From Hymenopus coronatus (taxonomy: Eukaryota; Arthropoda; Insecta; Mantodea; Hymenopodidae): a stretch of DNA of 64,000 nucleotides. The position numbers and the translations under genes are program-made. Below are positions 21,438 to 32,606 of the stretch, one piece after another. The notes beneath the pieces are model-generated. The model was not told the DNA's origin. It worked only from the letters and a program-made list of their open reading frames with translations, and searched no databases. The stretch's first letter is position 1; each line of letters begins with the position of its first letter. The stretch lies in the NCBI GenBank assembly GCA_030762935.1, contig CM060899.1:61802501-61866500 (forward strand), given 5' to 3'.

Positions 21438-22316
21438 TACTTTCTCTAGCCCCGTATGTACAATGTACTTAGGGACAGAGAAGTAATGTATTCCACTCAA
21501 AAATTCGATGTCGAGATTTCACCGGAAAATCATGTTTTAGGACCCCCTGAATCCAAAAAAAAAGCATTTCCAGAAAAAGGTGTGGGTCTGTGAACACGAT
21601 AACTCAAAAACAAAAAGTCGGTAGAATACCAAACTTGGTATTTAAGTTCAGTATCCTCCAGGGATGCGACACGATGCTTTTGAGAAAAATCCCCCCACCC
21701 CAAACTACCCTTTACATTTAACTTTTTTCGAAAATTTTGATTTTCTTAAAAATTACTAACGATTTTGATTAAAGTATCGTATATTAAAAGATATTTACCT
21801 GAAAAATAAAATGTATATCTTGAATTTTCTGGGAATAGCTTCTAAAGACCTGTTTATTCTGGATGAATTTTGCTTAATTTGGCATAACTAGTAAACCGTA
21901 AGAGATAGACAAAAACTTACTATACAAAAAAATGTAGGCCTTGTTAAAATACACAACTTACGTCATGTACATTTTTCTCGTGGAGCTTGCCGTTTTCGAG
22001 GTATTTATTGTTATTAATTTCAGTTGTGAAGTACATATACTTTTCTCAGACAGGAGTGTCCGTTTTTATTTTTTCTACTCCTTGCCAAGAAAAGAAGCGA
22101 TTTGTAATGACAATCGCATAACGACAGCGTTTTAAACTTTTGACTATCGATTTAGCCTAGTGTATTCCCTTATTTTCTTCCTACTTATAAAGAACTAAGT
22201 ATTAATAACATTGTGCTGAATACCTCGATTAACAAGGTGAAGAAAGAAGAATAATCTTATGTAAGAAGTTTGTAGAACGGCTAGAGAAAGTCATGTGAGT
22301 GCAACACATCAGATTT
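21438..22316 (+). mobile_element. H repeat, full length, second subfamily
   Basis: The head differs: ACTTTCTCTAGCCCCGTATG ... GTACTTAGGGACAGAG, still a fold-back. The palindrome AATACCAA-AC-TTGGTATT is at about 21626. Ends GTGCAACACATCAGATTTTT. At 0.88 kb it is a good reference for this subfamily, also present at 46210 and 48158. Confidence 0.75.
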
Positions 22317-22319
22317 TTG

Positions 22320-22500
22320 AAATATTTATTTATCGCCTTCTCCTAGTGTATTTCCTTATTTCCCTTCTATTTATGGGCACCTAGTAATAAGACAATTTCT
22401 AGTAATTTATCTTGATGATAATGAAGTAGATAGAAGAATAAGTTTTTGTTAGAATAGTCAGGTAGAGAATGCAATGTCAGTGCAACACGTAATTTTTTAC
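22320..22500 (+). mobile_element. H repeat tail, divergent
   Basis: TATTTCCCTTCTATTTATGG through GTAGATAGAAGAATAAG to an altered end (GTGCAACACGTAATTTTTT). Confidence 0.5.
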
Positions 22501-22767
22501 ATTTATTTTAAATCATTAATCACTTCTACACATTTATGTTTATTATTCTCTCTTATTAATGGTAGAAAAAGTATTAATGTTTAAGAATGGTATTTTTCGT
22601 AATTATTTTTAAAAAGCTAACAAATATTTTTGTTTTCTTTCAGGAAAATGAAGCAAAATAAAAGAAATTTAAATAGGTACGTACTTATATTTCACTTTCT
22701 TAAAACTGTTTTTACTAGTTAAGTATTACAGCATGTGGAATGTTAAAGTCAGGAAAACGTAAAAAGC
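22501..22767. other. AT-rich spacer
   Basis: No gene and no recognised repeat. Confidence 0.35.
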
Positions 22768-22835
22768 AAATCTGATGAGTTCTATTCACATGACTTTCTC
22801 AACCTGTTCCCTTAACTAACTTCTTACAAAAGGTT
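22768..22835 (-). mobile_element. H repeat end, minus strand
   Basis: AATCTGATGAGTTCTATTCA and about 50 bp of tail-end sequence, then a TTA microsatellite. Confidence 0.6.
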
Positions 22836-22836
22836 A

Positions 22837-22868
22837 TTAATATTATTATTATTATTATTATTATTATT
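22837..22868. repeat. (TTA)n microsatellite
   Basis: About ten TTA units that end at the first base of the H head at 22869. Confidence 0.85.
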
Positions 22869-23735
22869 ACTTTCTCTATACGTACTATGTACATAGTATA
22901 TAGAGAAGGTATTGCACTCCACCCAAAAATTCGATACCGAGATTTCACCGGAAATGCACGTCTTAGGGTCCCCTGTACCCAAAAAAAGCATTTTCAGAAA
23001 AAGGTCCGTATGTGTTTGTGTGTGTCCGTGTGTCTGTGAACAAGATAGCTCAAAAACGAAAAGCCGGTAAAACACCAAAGTTGGTATTTAAGTTTGGTAT
23101 CTACCAGGGATGCGACACGAAGATTTTGAAAAAATCCCCCCACCCCAAACTACCCTTTACCTGGAACATTTTTCGAAAATTGTAATTTTCTCAAAAACGG
23201 CTCTAACGATTTTGATTAAAATTTCGTATATTAAAGATATTTACCTGACAAATAAAATGTATGTCTTGAATTCTCAGGGAATATCCTCTGAAGAGTAGTT
23301 TATTCTGGATGGATTTTAGTGAATTGTGAATAACTGCTAAGCCGTAAGAGATGGACAAAAACTTACTGCACAAAAAATGTAGAGCACGTTAAAACACACA
23401 ATTTATGTTATATACATTTTTACCTTGAGTTCGTAGCTTTTGAGACATTCCTTATTTTTGGTTTCTGCTATGAACAATTTATACTTTTCTAAAACAGGAA
23501 TTTGTCAACTGCTGTCCATACAAACAAAGGAACTTCAGTCACATAGCAACCAGCTTTTGACTGTCACTTTAACCTATGGTACTCCCTTATTTCGCTTCTA
23601 CTTACAAGGAAGCAAGTAATAAGACTATTTCTGCTAATTTTTTCTCGATTAGCATGAAGTAAATAGAAGCACAAGCTTTTTAACAATAGTTTTGTTGCAG
23701 AGATGTGGAGAAATTCATGTCAATGGAACACATCA
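22869..23735 (+). mobile_element. H repeat, full length
   Basis: Head at 22869, GT-rich stretch at about 23010-23035, inverted head motif at the far end in the altered form GATGTGGAGAAATTC, end GGAACACATCAG. The palindrome is slightly damaged (CACCAAAGTTGGTATT). Confidence 0.8.
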
Positions 23736-23749
23736 GTTCTTTATCATTG

Positions 23750-24090
23750 TTGTTATTATATACATTATCCTCTTATTAGTTGCTTCCTTCTAAGAGGAAA
23801 GGAGGAAAGAGGATTGGAAATACGTCAGCCTAAAGCAACTTTCAAATCCGTTAAAAGCTGGTTGCTATATAAACAATTGTATTTCGGTTCGCTTTGCATG
23901 ACCAGTAGTAAAACGAAAGAGAAATGAAGCGTAAGGCCACTTCCCGTTTGTGAAATGTTACGCAGTTTCAAATTGAAACCAATAACAAAGAATATCTCGG
24001 AAACGGTCAACTCTACAAAATAAGAAAACAAAGAAAAAATGTTGATGACAAATTGTGTGTTCTAATGAGATCTATATTTTTTGTATAGTA

Positions 24091-24139
<49 letters not shown>

Positions 24140-24325
24140 TACTCACGGTTTACCAGAAATGCAAAATTCATTTAGAATGAAGAGGTTTTTAGACGCTATT
24201 CTCGGGAAATTTAAGATATACGTTTTATTTGTGAGGTAAATATATTTAATATACACATACTCTAATCAAAATCGTTAGAGCAGTTTCTGAGAAAAACAAA
24301 ATTTACAAACATTTTTAGGTAAAAG
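23750..24325 (-). mobile_element. H repeat, minus strand, divergent subfamily
   Basis: Shares GGTTCGCTTTGCATGACCAG and CACTTCCCGTTTGTGAAA with the first 300 bp of the copy at 9772. Hairpin end and head are both missing. A TC microsatellite sits inside. Confidence 0.6.
24092..24127. repeat. (TC)n microsatellite
   Basis: About 18 TC units expanded within the H block that normally reads GTCCATCTCTTACGG, so the run probably grew from that CTCT. Confidence 0.85.
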
Positions 24326-24342
24326 GGCATCTGTGTGTTTTT

Positions 24343-24383
<41 letters not shown>

Positions 24384-24724
24384 CAGTATAGCTTATAATC
24401 AAAAAGTCGTTAAATACCAAACTTGGTATTCAAATTGAGTATCTTCCAGGGATTTGATTTTAAAGAAAATCTCCCTACCCCCAACTACCCTTTACATGGA
24501 ACATTTTTCGAAAATTATGAATTTCTTAAAAATGGCTCTAATGATTTTGATTAAAATACCTTATGTTAAGATATGTTTATGAAAAACAAAATGTTTATCT
24601 TGAGTTTTATGGGAATAGCCTGTGAAGACCGCTTCAACCTGGATGACTTTTGTATAACTGGCAAACCATAAGAGATAGAAAAAAACATGCTACACAAAAA
24701 CACAGAATTAATGTCATGTATATT
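24326..24724 (+). mobile_element. H repeat, first part of an outer nested copy
   Basis: The GT run at 24346-24380 is followed by the palindrome region and the body to GTCATGTATATT. Its continuation is at 28836-29175. The head is missing. Confidence 0.65.
24346..24380. repeat. (GT)n microsatellite
   Basis: Seventeen or so GT units in the fixed variable position of the H repeat. Confidence 0.85.
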
Positions 24725-25440
24725 ACTTTCTCTACACGTAATATGTACGTAGCGTATAGAGAAGGTATTGTATTGCACCGAAAAATTCGATACCCAGTTT
24801 TCACCGGAAATACATGTTTTGAGATCCCCTGAATCCCCCCAAAAATTAGAAAAATATCCGCGTGTGTGTGTCTGTCTCTCTGTCTATGTGTGTGTCTGTG
24901 GGCAGTATATCTCAAATACAAAAGTCTGTTAAAAAGAAAACCTGGTATTTAGGTTTGGTATCTTCCAAGGGAGCGACACCAAAATTTTCAAGAAAATCCC
25001 CCCACCCCAAACTACCCTTTACATGGAAAAAATTACGTAAATATTGATTTTCTTAAAAATGGCTCTAACGATTTTGATTAAAATCTCATTTATTAAAGAT
25101 ATTTACTTGACAAATAAAATGTATATCTTGAATTTTCCGGGAATAGCCTGTGATAACTACTTTATTCCGGATGAAAATGACAAATGTTTGCCTAATTGCT
25201 AAACCGTAAGAGATAGACAAAAACTTGCAGCTCAGAAAATGTAGGGTATATTAAAACACTCAATTTATGTTATATAAATTTTTTTCGAGGAGTTGATCGT
25301 TTTTTTTTAGTATTCCTTGTTTTTATTTTCAGATTTAAAAAAGTTATACTTTTGTCGTACAGGAATTTCTCAAGTCCTGTCCATACAAACAAAGGAACTT
25401 CAGTCACATAGCAACCAGCTTTTGGCTTTCACTTTAACCT
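24725..25440 (+). mobile_element. H repeat, first part of an inner nested copy
   Basis: Head ACTTTCTCTACACGTAATAT through body to GGCTTTCACTTTAACCT, where a LINE is inserted. Resumes at 28675 with ATGGTACTCCCTTATTTCGC. Confidence 0.8.
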
Positions 25441-25487
25441 AACTCATTAATCATAAAGTCATTAATCTAAACAAGTTTTGCTTAGAG

Positions 25488-28043
25488 ATGTGCTCAGTTC
25501 AGCTAAACATAAATCAAGTAAATTTTGCAATAATAGCTCTATATCGGTCCCCACTAGGTAACTATGAGTTATTCAAAAAACAGTTAGATGATTTCTTAAA
25601 GTTTATATTGAAACCGAAACAAGAAATTATAATTTGTGGTGACATAAATATTGATGATCTTATACCTATTCTCCGAAAGGACCAACTCAATTCTATATTT
25701 TTTACATACAACATGTCACACACAGTAAATTTTCCTACAAGAATTCAGGGTAGCTCCTCTTCAGCAATAGATGACATATTCATGAATATAGATAGAATTA
25801 AAACTTCAATAACCTTACCATTTGCAAATGGCCTTTCAGATCATGAGGCACAAATACTTCTCATTAAAGAGATAAACTTAAAGTTAAAACCAATCTATAA
25901 ATATTGTAGAACACGAAAGTAGATGAAAGCTCCCTCACATTGTTTAAGTATGAAATAAATGGAGTAAATGACAAGTTCAATCATTTCCTACAACATTTCA
26001 ACTCTCATTTTGTAGCATGCTTTCCAGTCAAATATTGTAAAATATATAATCAGAAGGAAAATAACACCTGGATTACAACAGGCATTAAAACTTCTTGCAA
26101 ACATAAGCGAAAATTATACCAAGAATTGAAACATAATAAGACCCCACACTTAGAATGTCACTACAAGAAGTATTGTAAAATTCTAAAAGAAACAATAAAA
26201 GCTGCTAAAATATTGCATTATAATAAAGAGGTATCCAATTCTGATAATAAAATAAAAACTATTGGAATATAATAAAAAGGGAAACAGGTAAGAGCTCTCA
26301 AGAAAGCCCCTCAATTGCACTGAATTCTGGTAATCAAAAAATTGATGATCCTCAAAAGGTCGCAGATATTTTCAACAATTTCTTTTTGAATGTAACAGAC
26401 AAATTAAAAATAAACTATGGATGTAAAGAATCAGCAATACATTTTTTGAAAACTTCTTTTCTAAACAAAGTCCCTGAATTTAAAGTAAAAATAACTACAC
26501 CATTTGAAATAAAAAAATATAATAAATTTGCTCAAGACCAAAAATTCCTCTGGACATGATGAAATATCAAGTAAAATCCTAAAAGCATGTTCTGACCTAA
26601 TATGCATTCCCCTTAGCTATTTATGTAACGAATCACTAAAGAGTGGAATATTTCCTGACAGAATGAAGTACTCTATTGTTAAACCACTTTTTAAAAAAGG
26701 AAAACAAGATAATATATTAAATTATAGACCTATATCTCTCTTGTCTGTTTTCTCAAAAGTATTTGAGAAAGTAATGTTCAATAGGCTCTATAATTACTTG
26801 GAAAAGAACAACTTATTTGATAAGAACAGTTTGGCTTTAGAAAAGGAGTAGTGACAGATAATGCAACCTACAAGCTCACACATAAAGTGTTAACAGCGTT
26901 AAATGAAAAGGAACATATGGGTGGAATCTTTTGTGACCTAGCTAAGGCTTTTGACTGTGTGAATCATGAGATTCTGATAGCTAAACTAAATTTCTATGGG
27001 ATAAAGAATAACATATTAGATTGGTTCATTTCAAGAAGAGAAAACAAAGGGTCGAAATTAATAACTCCAATGGGTATCAAAATAGTGCCTCAGAATGGAA
27101 GTCAGTAAAACACGGTGTTCCCCAGGGATCAATCTTAGGGCCTCTTCTGTTCATGGTTTACATAAATGACCTCCCATTATACATTAACAGTTTTGCAAGT
27201 ATTTATTTATTCGCAGATGACACTAGTGTTCAAGTAACAAATAAAGATTTCAATGACTGTGTAGTTAAATTAAACTATGTTCTAAATTGTATGTCAAGTT
27301 GGTTCAAAGCAAACAAACTCTCAGTAAACCATGAAAAAACAAAAACAATTAAATTTATAACTACTCGCTCAACACAAACGCACATAGAAATAGGAATTAA
27401 TGATACATTGTTAGAACAGCTAAATGAAGTCAAATTTCTTGGCCTTCAGGTAGATAAGCATTTGGACTGGAAGTCACATATTAGCTACATCACACCTAAA
27501 CTTAGCTTAGCACGTTATGCTCTCCGTGCACTGGTTAAATTTCACTCAATCGATACACTTAAGTTGGTGTATTTTGCCTTCTTTAACTCCAGCATCGAGT
27601 ATGGAATAATATTCTGGGGTAATTCAGTAGATAGTAAATGCATATTCCGGATGCAGAAGAAAGCTATACGAATAATCTGTAATGCTTATAGCAGACAGTC
27701 ATGCAAAGAAGTATTTCAAAAATTGGGCATCCTCACCTTACCTTGTGTTTATATATTATACATTTTAAAATTCTATGCAGTTAATCGACATAGTTTTATA
27801 ACAAACATGGAAATTCATAACATTAATACTAGACAAAAGGGATTGATTCATCGTCCCAATGCCAATCTTCGTTGCTTTCAGAAAGGTGTATATTATGAAA
27901 CTATCAAGATATTTAATGCTCTCCCCAGTAATCTCAAAGAAAACGTTGGGAATTTCAGGGCTTTTAAGGCCTCTCTTAAGGAGTACCTTTGCGATAAATC
28001 ATTTTACTCTGTAGATGAATATTTAAGTGACAAATCTGTCTGA
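25488..28043 (+). pseudogene. LINE endonuclease / reverse transcriptase, frameshifted
   Basis: Five frame segments carry one protein. At 25488-25922 the exonuclease-endonuclease-phosphatase fold ends with IICGDINID and LSDHEAQ. At 25940-26272 there is a Lys-rich linker, and at about 26281-26535 a third frame reads ADIFNNFFLNV. At 26528-26851 the RT begins (SSGHDEISSKILK, NYRPISLLSVFSKVFEK). At 26851-27108 it reads FCDLAKAFDCVNH (first catalytic Asp). At 27021-28043 it reads GVPQGSILGPLLF, then YLFADDTSV (catalytic FADD box), the thumb and a C-terminal part ending DKSV. At least four frame changes make it inactive, although the catalytic residues are still present. It would act by target-primed reverse transcription. 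Confidence 0.9.
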
Positions 28044-28674
28044 CAATACCGTTAATAATCACTGTATTTATAAATATTACAATGTATTGCATTTTGTGTA
28101 AATTAGTGTGTGTGTTTTATATTAAAATTAAACTAATTTATACTTTGACTTGCACGAATGTGTCAAATGAATTTTTTTAGTATTTAGCAATGACACAAGG
28201 TCTGTAAAGCCTGATGTTTTGATATTGTACACTCTAGTACATAATTGTAAATCTTTGCACTGGAAATTCTATAACATATTTGTAAATATGTATTGTAATT
28301 TGTTGACATTTATGAAGAGTACATAATACAATAAACATGTTTTAGTTTATATAATTACTACTAGTAACTATTATATCAATAATTTGAAAACTATCATCTG
28401 ACATAACATATGTTTTACATATAATAAAATTATATTTATTTATACATTTTAACACTATATTTTGATACTCTTTGTTTTTATGTGCATACAAAAAAAGTAT
28501 TCTGTTGTTTTTGTAACCTATGCTTTTAGCACTAGAGCTTTATACATTTTTTTTCATAGTATATAGTATATAAACATATGTATACGGGTATATGCCTTGA
28601 CAAGTTCTATGTTCAGTGGCTTTCTGGCCTAAACGAACCTACAGAATGCTTTCTAATCTAATCTAATCTAATCT
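28044..28674 (+). other. LINE 3' UTR and tandem tail
   Basis: AT-rich non-coding end of the LINE. The last 290 bp (AACTATCATCTGACATAACA onward) recur at 45951-47152. The final 22 bp are TCTAA repeats, probably added or extended during target-primed synthesis. Confidence 0.8.
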
Positions 28675-28835
28675 ATGGTACTCCCTTATTTCGCTTCTAC
28701 TTTCATGAAAGCAGTAATAAGACTATTTCTGCTAATGTTCTCTCAATTAGCATGAAGTAAATAAAAGCCTAAGCTTTTAACAATACTTCTTTGCAGAGAT
28801 TTAGAGAAATTCATGTGAATGGAACACATCAGTTT
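28675..28835 (+). mobile_element. H repeat, second part of the inner nested copy
   Basis: Continues 25440: ATGGTACTCCCTTATTTCGC to GGAACACATCAG with the terminal hairpin. Confidence 0.8.
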
Positions 28836-29175
28836 TTTTTTTTTTTATTTTGTAGAGTTAACCGTTTTCGAGATGTTCGGATTATTGGTTTCATTTTTAA
28901 GCCACTTTCTCCTGTTTTCTTTCTTATCCCTTCTCGTTTGTTTACTCCCGGTAAGCAAAGAAATGAAATTTCAATTGTTTCACATAGCGACCGGGTTTAA
29001 AGGACTTTACTACATTAACCTGTGTATTTTCTTATTTCCCTTCTACTTACAAGGAAGTTAATTCTGCTTATGTTTATCTTGATTAGCATAATGTACATGA
29101 CAGATTAATGGTTTGAGTACAAGGCTTGTTTGCCGAATAGCTAGAGGTCATGGTTTGAATTGAACGCATTTAGAT
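28836..29175 (+). mobile_element. H repeat, second part of the outer nested copy
   Basis: Continues 24724 after the T-run: GTAGAGTTAACCGTTTTCGA, ATTATTGGTTTCATTTTTAAG, and a degraded tail (GATTAGCATAATGTACATGA) to about 29175. Confidence 0.6.
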
Positions 29176-29195
29176 TTCCTAAAAGTATGTATTAT

Positions 29196-29282
29196 AGATG
29201 AACTCGGTATCGAATTTTTGGGTGGAATACAATACATTCTCTATGTATGTAAATTGTACATGCGTACTAGAAAATGTAAAAA
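29196..29282 (-). mobile_element. H repeat head, minus strand, degraded
   Basis: GAACTCGGTATCGAATTTTT to CTAGAAAATGTAAAAA, the outer 90 bp of a head. Confidence 0.6.
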
Positions 29283-29349
29283 TATCTAATCTTAATTCTC
29301 ATATAACATGACCAAATGTGCTCTCTTGTCATTTTTACATAATGTACAT

Positions 29350-29351
<2 letters not shown>

Positions 29352-29390
<39 letters not shown>
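29352..29390. repeat. poly(T) run of 39
   Basis: Uninterrupted T immediately left of a minus-strand SINE-C, so it is the SINE's A tail, possibly lengthened by slippage. Confidence 0.85.
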
Positions 29391-29391
<1 letters not shown>

Positions 29392-29503
29392 GCTCACCTA
29401 CACGATGAATAAAATTGGTGAAATGAATAAAGTTACTCGACATTCGTCTTTTCAGAACAAGGGAAAACCCCGAAGAAAGCTTATCCGTGTAACTCACCCT
29501 AAG
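29391..29503 (-). mobile_element. SINE-C, body part of a split copy
   Basis: AATAAAATTGGTGAAATGAA to GTAACTCACCCTAAGCG matches the body at 18490-18620 with a short deletion. SINE-A is inserted after AAGCG. Confidence 0.75.
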
Positions 29504-29747
29504 CGTGCCGGTCCCCATGGCCACGCTCGCTAAAGCGTCTCTCTTTGGTGCTTCGTGGGCAGGGGATCGTGGGTTCGAGTCCCGCCTTGGGCATAGGTGT
29601 TATATGTTTGTGTAACGTGCTATGTTTGTAAAGGAACAGTAAAACCAGTAATCAGTAAAACCTACGGGGGAAATGTAAATGGGGATACAGCGCCGGAGTC
29701 CTGATCAGACTCCGGTACTGTTAAAAAAATAATTAAAAAAAAAAAAC
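29504..29747 (+). mobile_element. SINE-A, inserted in SINE-C
   Basis: Head TGCCGGTCCCCATGGCC with B box GTGGGTTCGAGTCCCGCC, body ending GGATACAGCGCCGGAGTC ... GACTCCGGTACTGTT (a terminal stem), then an A-rich tail. A second copy is at 40111-40362. Flanks AAGCG and AACCG may be a 5-bp imperfect target duplication. Confidence 0.8.
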
Positions 29748-29812
29748 CGAGATTCGAACTCACGACTTTTTGAATGTGAGACAGGCACGCTACCCAGGCG
29801 GGCTACACCGAA
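29742..29812 (-). mobile_element. SINE-C, tRNA-like head of the split copy
   Basis: Minus-strand B box (reverse of GAGATTCGAACTC) and A box region (reverse of CACGCTACCCAGGCGG) continue the SINE broken at 29503. Confidence 0.75.
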
Positions 29813-30464
29813 ATACTCGTTTTAGTGTCCCCTATGTCTGTGAACACAGTAACTCAAAAACAAAAAATCTGTAAAACACCAAACTTGATATTTAAATTTA
29901 GCATCTTCCAGGGATACGACATGAAGATTTTTAAAAAAAAATCACCCAACCCAAACTACCCTTTAAATCAAAGAAATTTCAAAAATTGTTATTTTCTCTA
30001 AAATAGCTCTACGATTTTGATTAAAATACCCTATATTAAATATATTTACATGACAAGTAGAATGTATATATTGAACTTTCTGGAAATAGCCTCTGAAGGC
30101 CTCTATATTCTAAATGAATGTTGCGTAACTGCTAAACCGCAACAGATAGACAGAAACTTACAACCCAAAAAATGTACAGCTCGTTAAAACACACAATTTA
30201 TGTCATACACGTATTTCTCCTAGACTTGATCATTTCTGAGATATTCCTTGTCATTTGTTTCAGATTTAAAATACTTTTCTCATACCAGCACTGCATAGAA
30301 ACGGATTTCAACCACATGGCAACGAGCTTTTAAAATATTTGATCACTTTAGCGTGGTGTACTCCCTAGGAAACAAGCAATTAAGACCATTTGTGCTAATG
30401 TATATCTTGATTAGCATGAAGTAAATAAAGGAAAAGGCTTTTTAACAATTTGTCATCAGATTTT
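29813..30464 (+). mobile_element. H repeat, 5'-truncated
   Basis: AAATACTCGTTTTAGTGTCC through the body to GTCATCAGATTTTT. The next copy begins immediately, giving a tail-to-head join. Confidence 0.75.
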
Positions 30465-30466
30465 TA

Positions 30467-31228
30467 CTTCCTCTATACGCACTATGTACATAGTGTATAG
30501 AGAATGTATTGCACTCCACCAAAAAATTCGATACCAAGATGTCACCGGAAATATATGTTTTAGGGTCCTCTGTTTCCAAAAAAAAGTATTTTCAGAAAAA
30601 GGTCCGTGTGTCTGTGAACACGTTAACTCAAAAACGAAAAGTAGGTAAAATACCAAACTTGGTATTTAAGTTTAGTATCTTCCAGGGACGCGACACGAAG
30701 ATTTTGAGAGAAATCCCCCCATCCCCAACTACCTTTTACATGGAACTTTTTTCGAAACTTTTGATTTTCTCAAAAATGGATCTAACGATTTTGATTAAAA
30801 TTTCATATATTAAATATATTTACCTGAGAAATAAAATGTATATCTTGAGTTTTTTGGGAATAGCCTCTGAAGAGTAGTTTATTCTGGATGAATTTTACTG
30901 AATTTTGAATAACTACTAAACCGTAAGAGAGGGAGAAAAACTTACAACACAAAAAATGAAGAGCACGTTAAAACACACAATTTATGTCATACACGTATTT
31001 CTCCTAGACTTGATCATTTCTGAGATATTCCTTGTCATTTGTTTCAGATTTAAAATACTTTTCTCACACCGGCACTGCATAGAAACGGATTTCAACCACA
31101 TGACACTTTAGTAAAGTGTACTCCCTAAGGAGCAAGTAATTAAGACCATTTGTGCTAATGTATATCTCGATTAGCATGAAGTAAATAAAGGAAAAGGCTT
31201 TTTAACAACAATTTGTCATCAGATTTTT
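30467..31228 (+). mobile_element. H repeat, full length, short form
   Basis: Head ACTTCCTCTATACGCACTAT. The palindrome is at about 30651. It ends GTCATCAGATTTTT with the inverted head motif lost. The last 270 bp closely match the tail of the copy just before it, including private changes (TTTCTCCTAGACTTGATCAT). Confidence 0.8.
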
Positions 31229-31775
31229 GGCCTGGCTTTAAAATTGTCTAGATAAGATTCCGGTCCGTACTGTTGCGTTCCGACACGCAGAGAGTAAAAA
31301 GCTGCGTCATTTAGGACTACTTTTGCTGTCAATTCGAAAACACTGGAAGCATGTTGTTCCAATCCGCCAACACAAGAGCTTCCAGCATCCGGAGGACCAG
31401 GCAATTTGCAAAGTGATTTATGTTGTGGCTAATCGCTCTGTGATGGTAGTATGTAATTCCTTTCGTCTTTGTTTTTTACGCTTTGACGCTCTCATCATCA
31501 GCATCATCATTTTTTTTAATGCTTGCCTCTGACGGAAACTGCCCTTAGACTGAGAAAATTGGTTCAACAGCATCGCTCACTTAATAATAGCTACAACTTG
31601 GAGTACTTTAGACCCTTCCTTTTCATTTGGGGAACCGATATACTGCACTTTAATAGACTATTGCTTCTAAATCCCAGGAATTGATTTAGGTTCAGAACGC
31701 TTCTGAAAACCGGTAGTTTTGCAAGATCGTGTTAAGAATTCCCAACCTTTATAACAACTCTAATTTTAGTAGGTA
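31229..31775. other. Unique spacer
   Basis: Mixed composition, no recognised gene. Frames of 61 and 69 codons on opposite strands at 31219-31532 have no motif. Confidence 0.35.
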
Positions 31776-31779
31776 TTTA

Positions 31780-32604
31780 TTGTTTTCTCTACCACATATA
31801 TGCAATTTACATAGGTAGAGAAGCTACTGTACTCCACTAAAAATTTCGATGCCGGCATTTCACCGGAAATACATGTTTTGAGGTTCCCTTCATCGGTACA
31901 AGAATTTTTTAGAAAAAGTTCGGTATGTGTGTGTCTGTGAACTCGATAACTCAAAGACGAAAAGTTGATAAAATACCGAACTTGGTGTATAAGTTTGGTA
32001 CTCAAAGGATGTGTCCCCTACCCCAAACTTCCCTTTACATTGAAGTTTTTTCGAAAATTTATATTTTCTCATAAAATAGTACTATTTTAATTAAAATATC
32101 ATATATTAAAGATATTTACCTAAGAAATAAAATGTATATCTTGAATTTTCTGTGAATAGCTTCTGAAAACCTATTCATTCTGGATGAATTTTACGGAATT
32201 TTACATAACTGCTAACCCGTAAGAGATGGACAAACACCTCACAAAAAAAAAATGTAGAGCACATTAAAACACACAGTTTATGTCATAGACATTTTTTCGT
32301 GGAATTGACTGTTTTCGAGATATTCTTTGTTATTGGTTTCAGTTTTAAAATACCTACTAAAAAGTTTTCTCATGCGGAAACTCGTCAACTCGTGGCCACG
32401 TAAAGAAACTGATTTCAATCCCATAGCAACGACATTTTAAAACATTTGACTGTCGGTTTAGTCTAGTGTATTCACTTGTTTCCATTCTACTTACAAGGAA
32501 GCAATTAGACAATTTCTGCTAATGTTAATCTCGATTGGCATGAAGAAGATAGAAGAATAAACTTCTTGACAATAATTTGTTACAGAGATGTAGAGAAAGC
32601 CATG
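31780..32604 (+). mobile_element. H repeat, nearly full, divergent head
   Basis: Fold-back head TTTTCTCTACCACATATATG ... ACATAGGTAGAGAAG. The body is standard. The tail is cut inside GTAGAGAAAGCCATGTG by the next head. Confidence 0.7.
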
Positions 32605-32606
32605 TG

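Larger units (their letters stand above)
25441..28674 (+). mobile_element. 5'-truncated non-LTR retrotransposon (LINE)
   Basis: A 3.2-kb insertion inside an H copy, holding the end of an endonuclease domain, a reverse transcriptase and a 630-bp 3' UTR. It ends in a short tandem tail TCTAATCTAATCTAATCT (28652-28673) instead of poly(A). The first ORF and the endonuclease N-terminus are missing, as usual for incomplete reverse transcription. The clade is within the CR1/L2/Jockey-like group judging by the domain style, but I cannot place it further. A clean target duplication is not visible. A second copy of its 3' UTR lies at 45951-47152. Confidence 0.9.
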
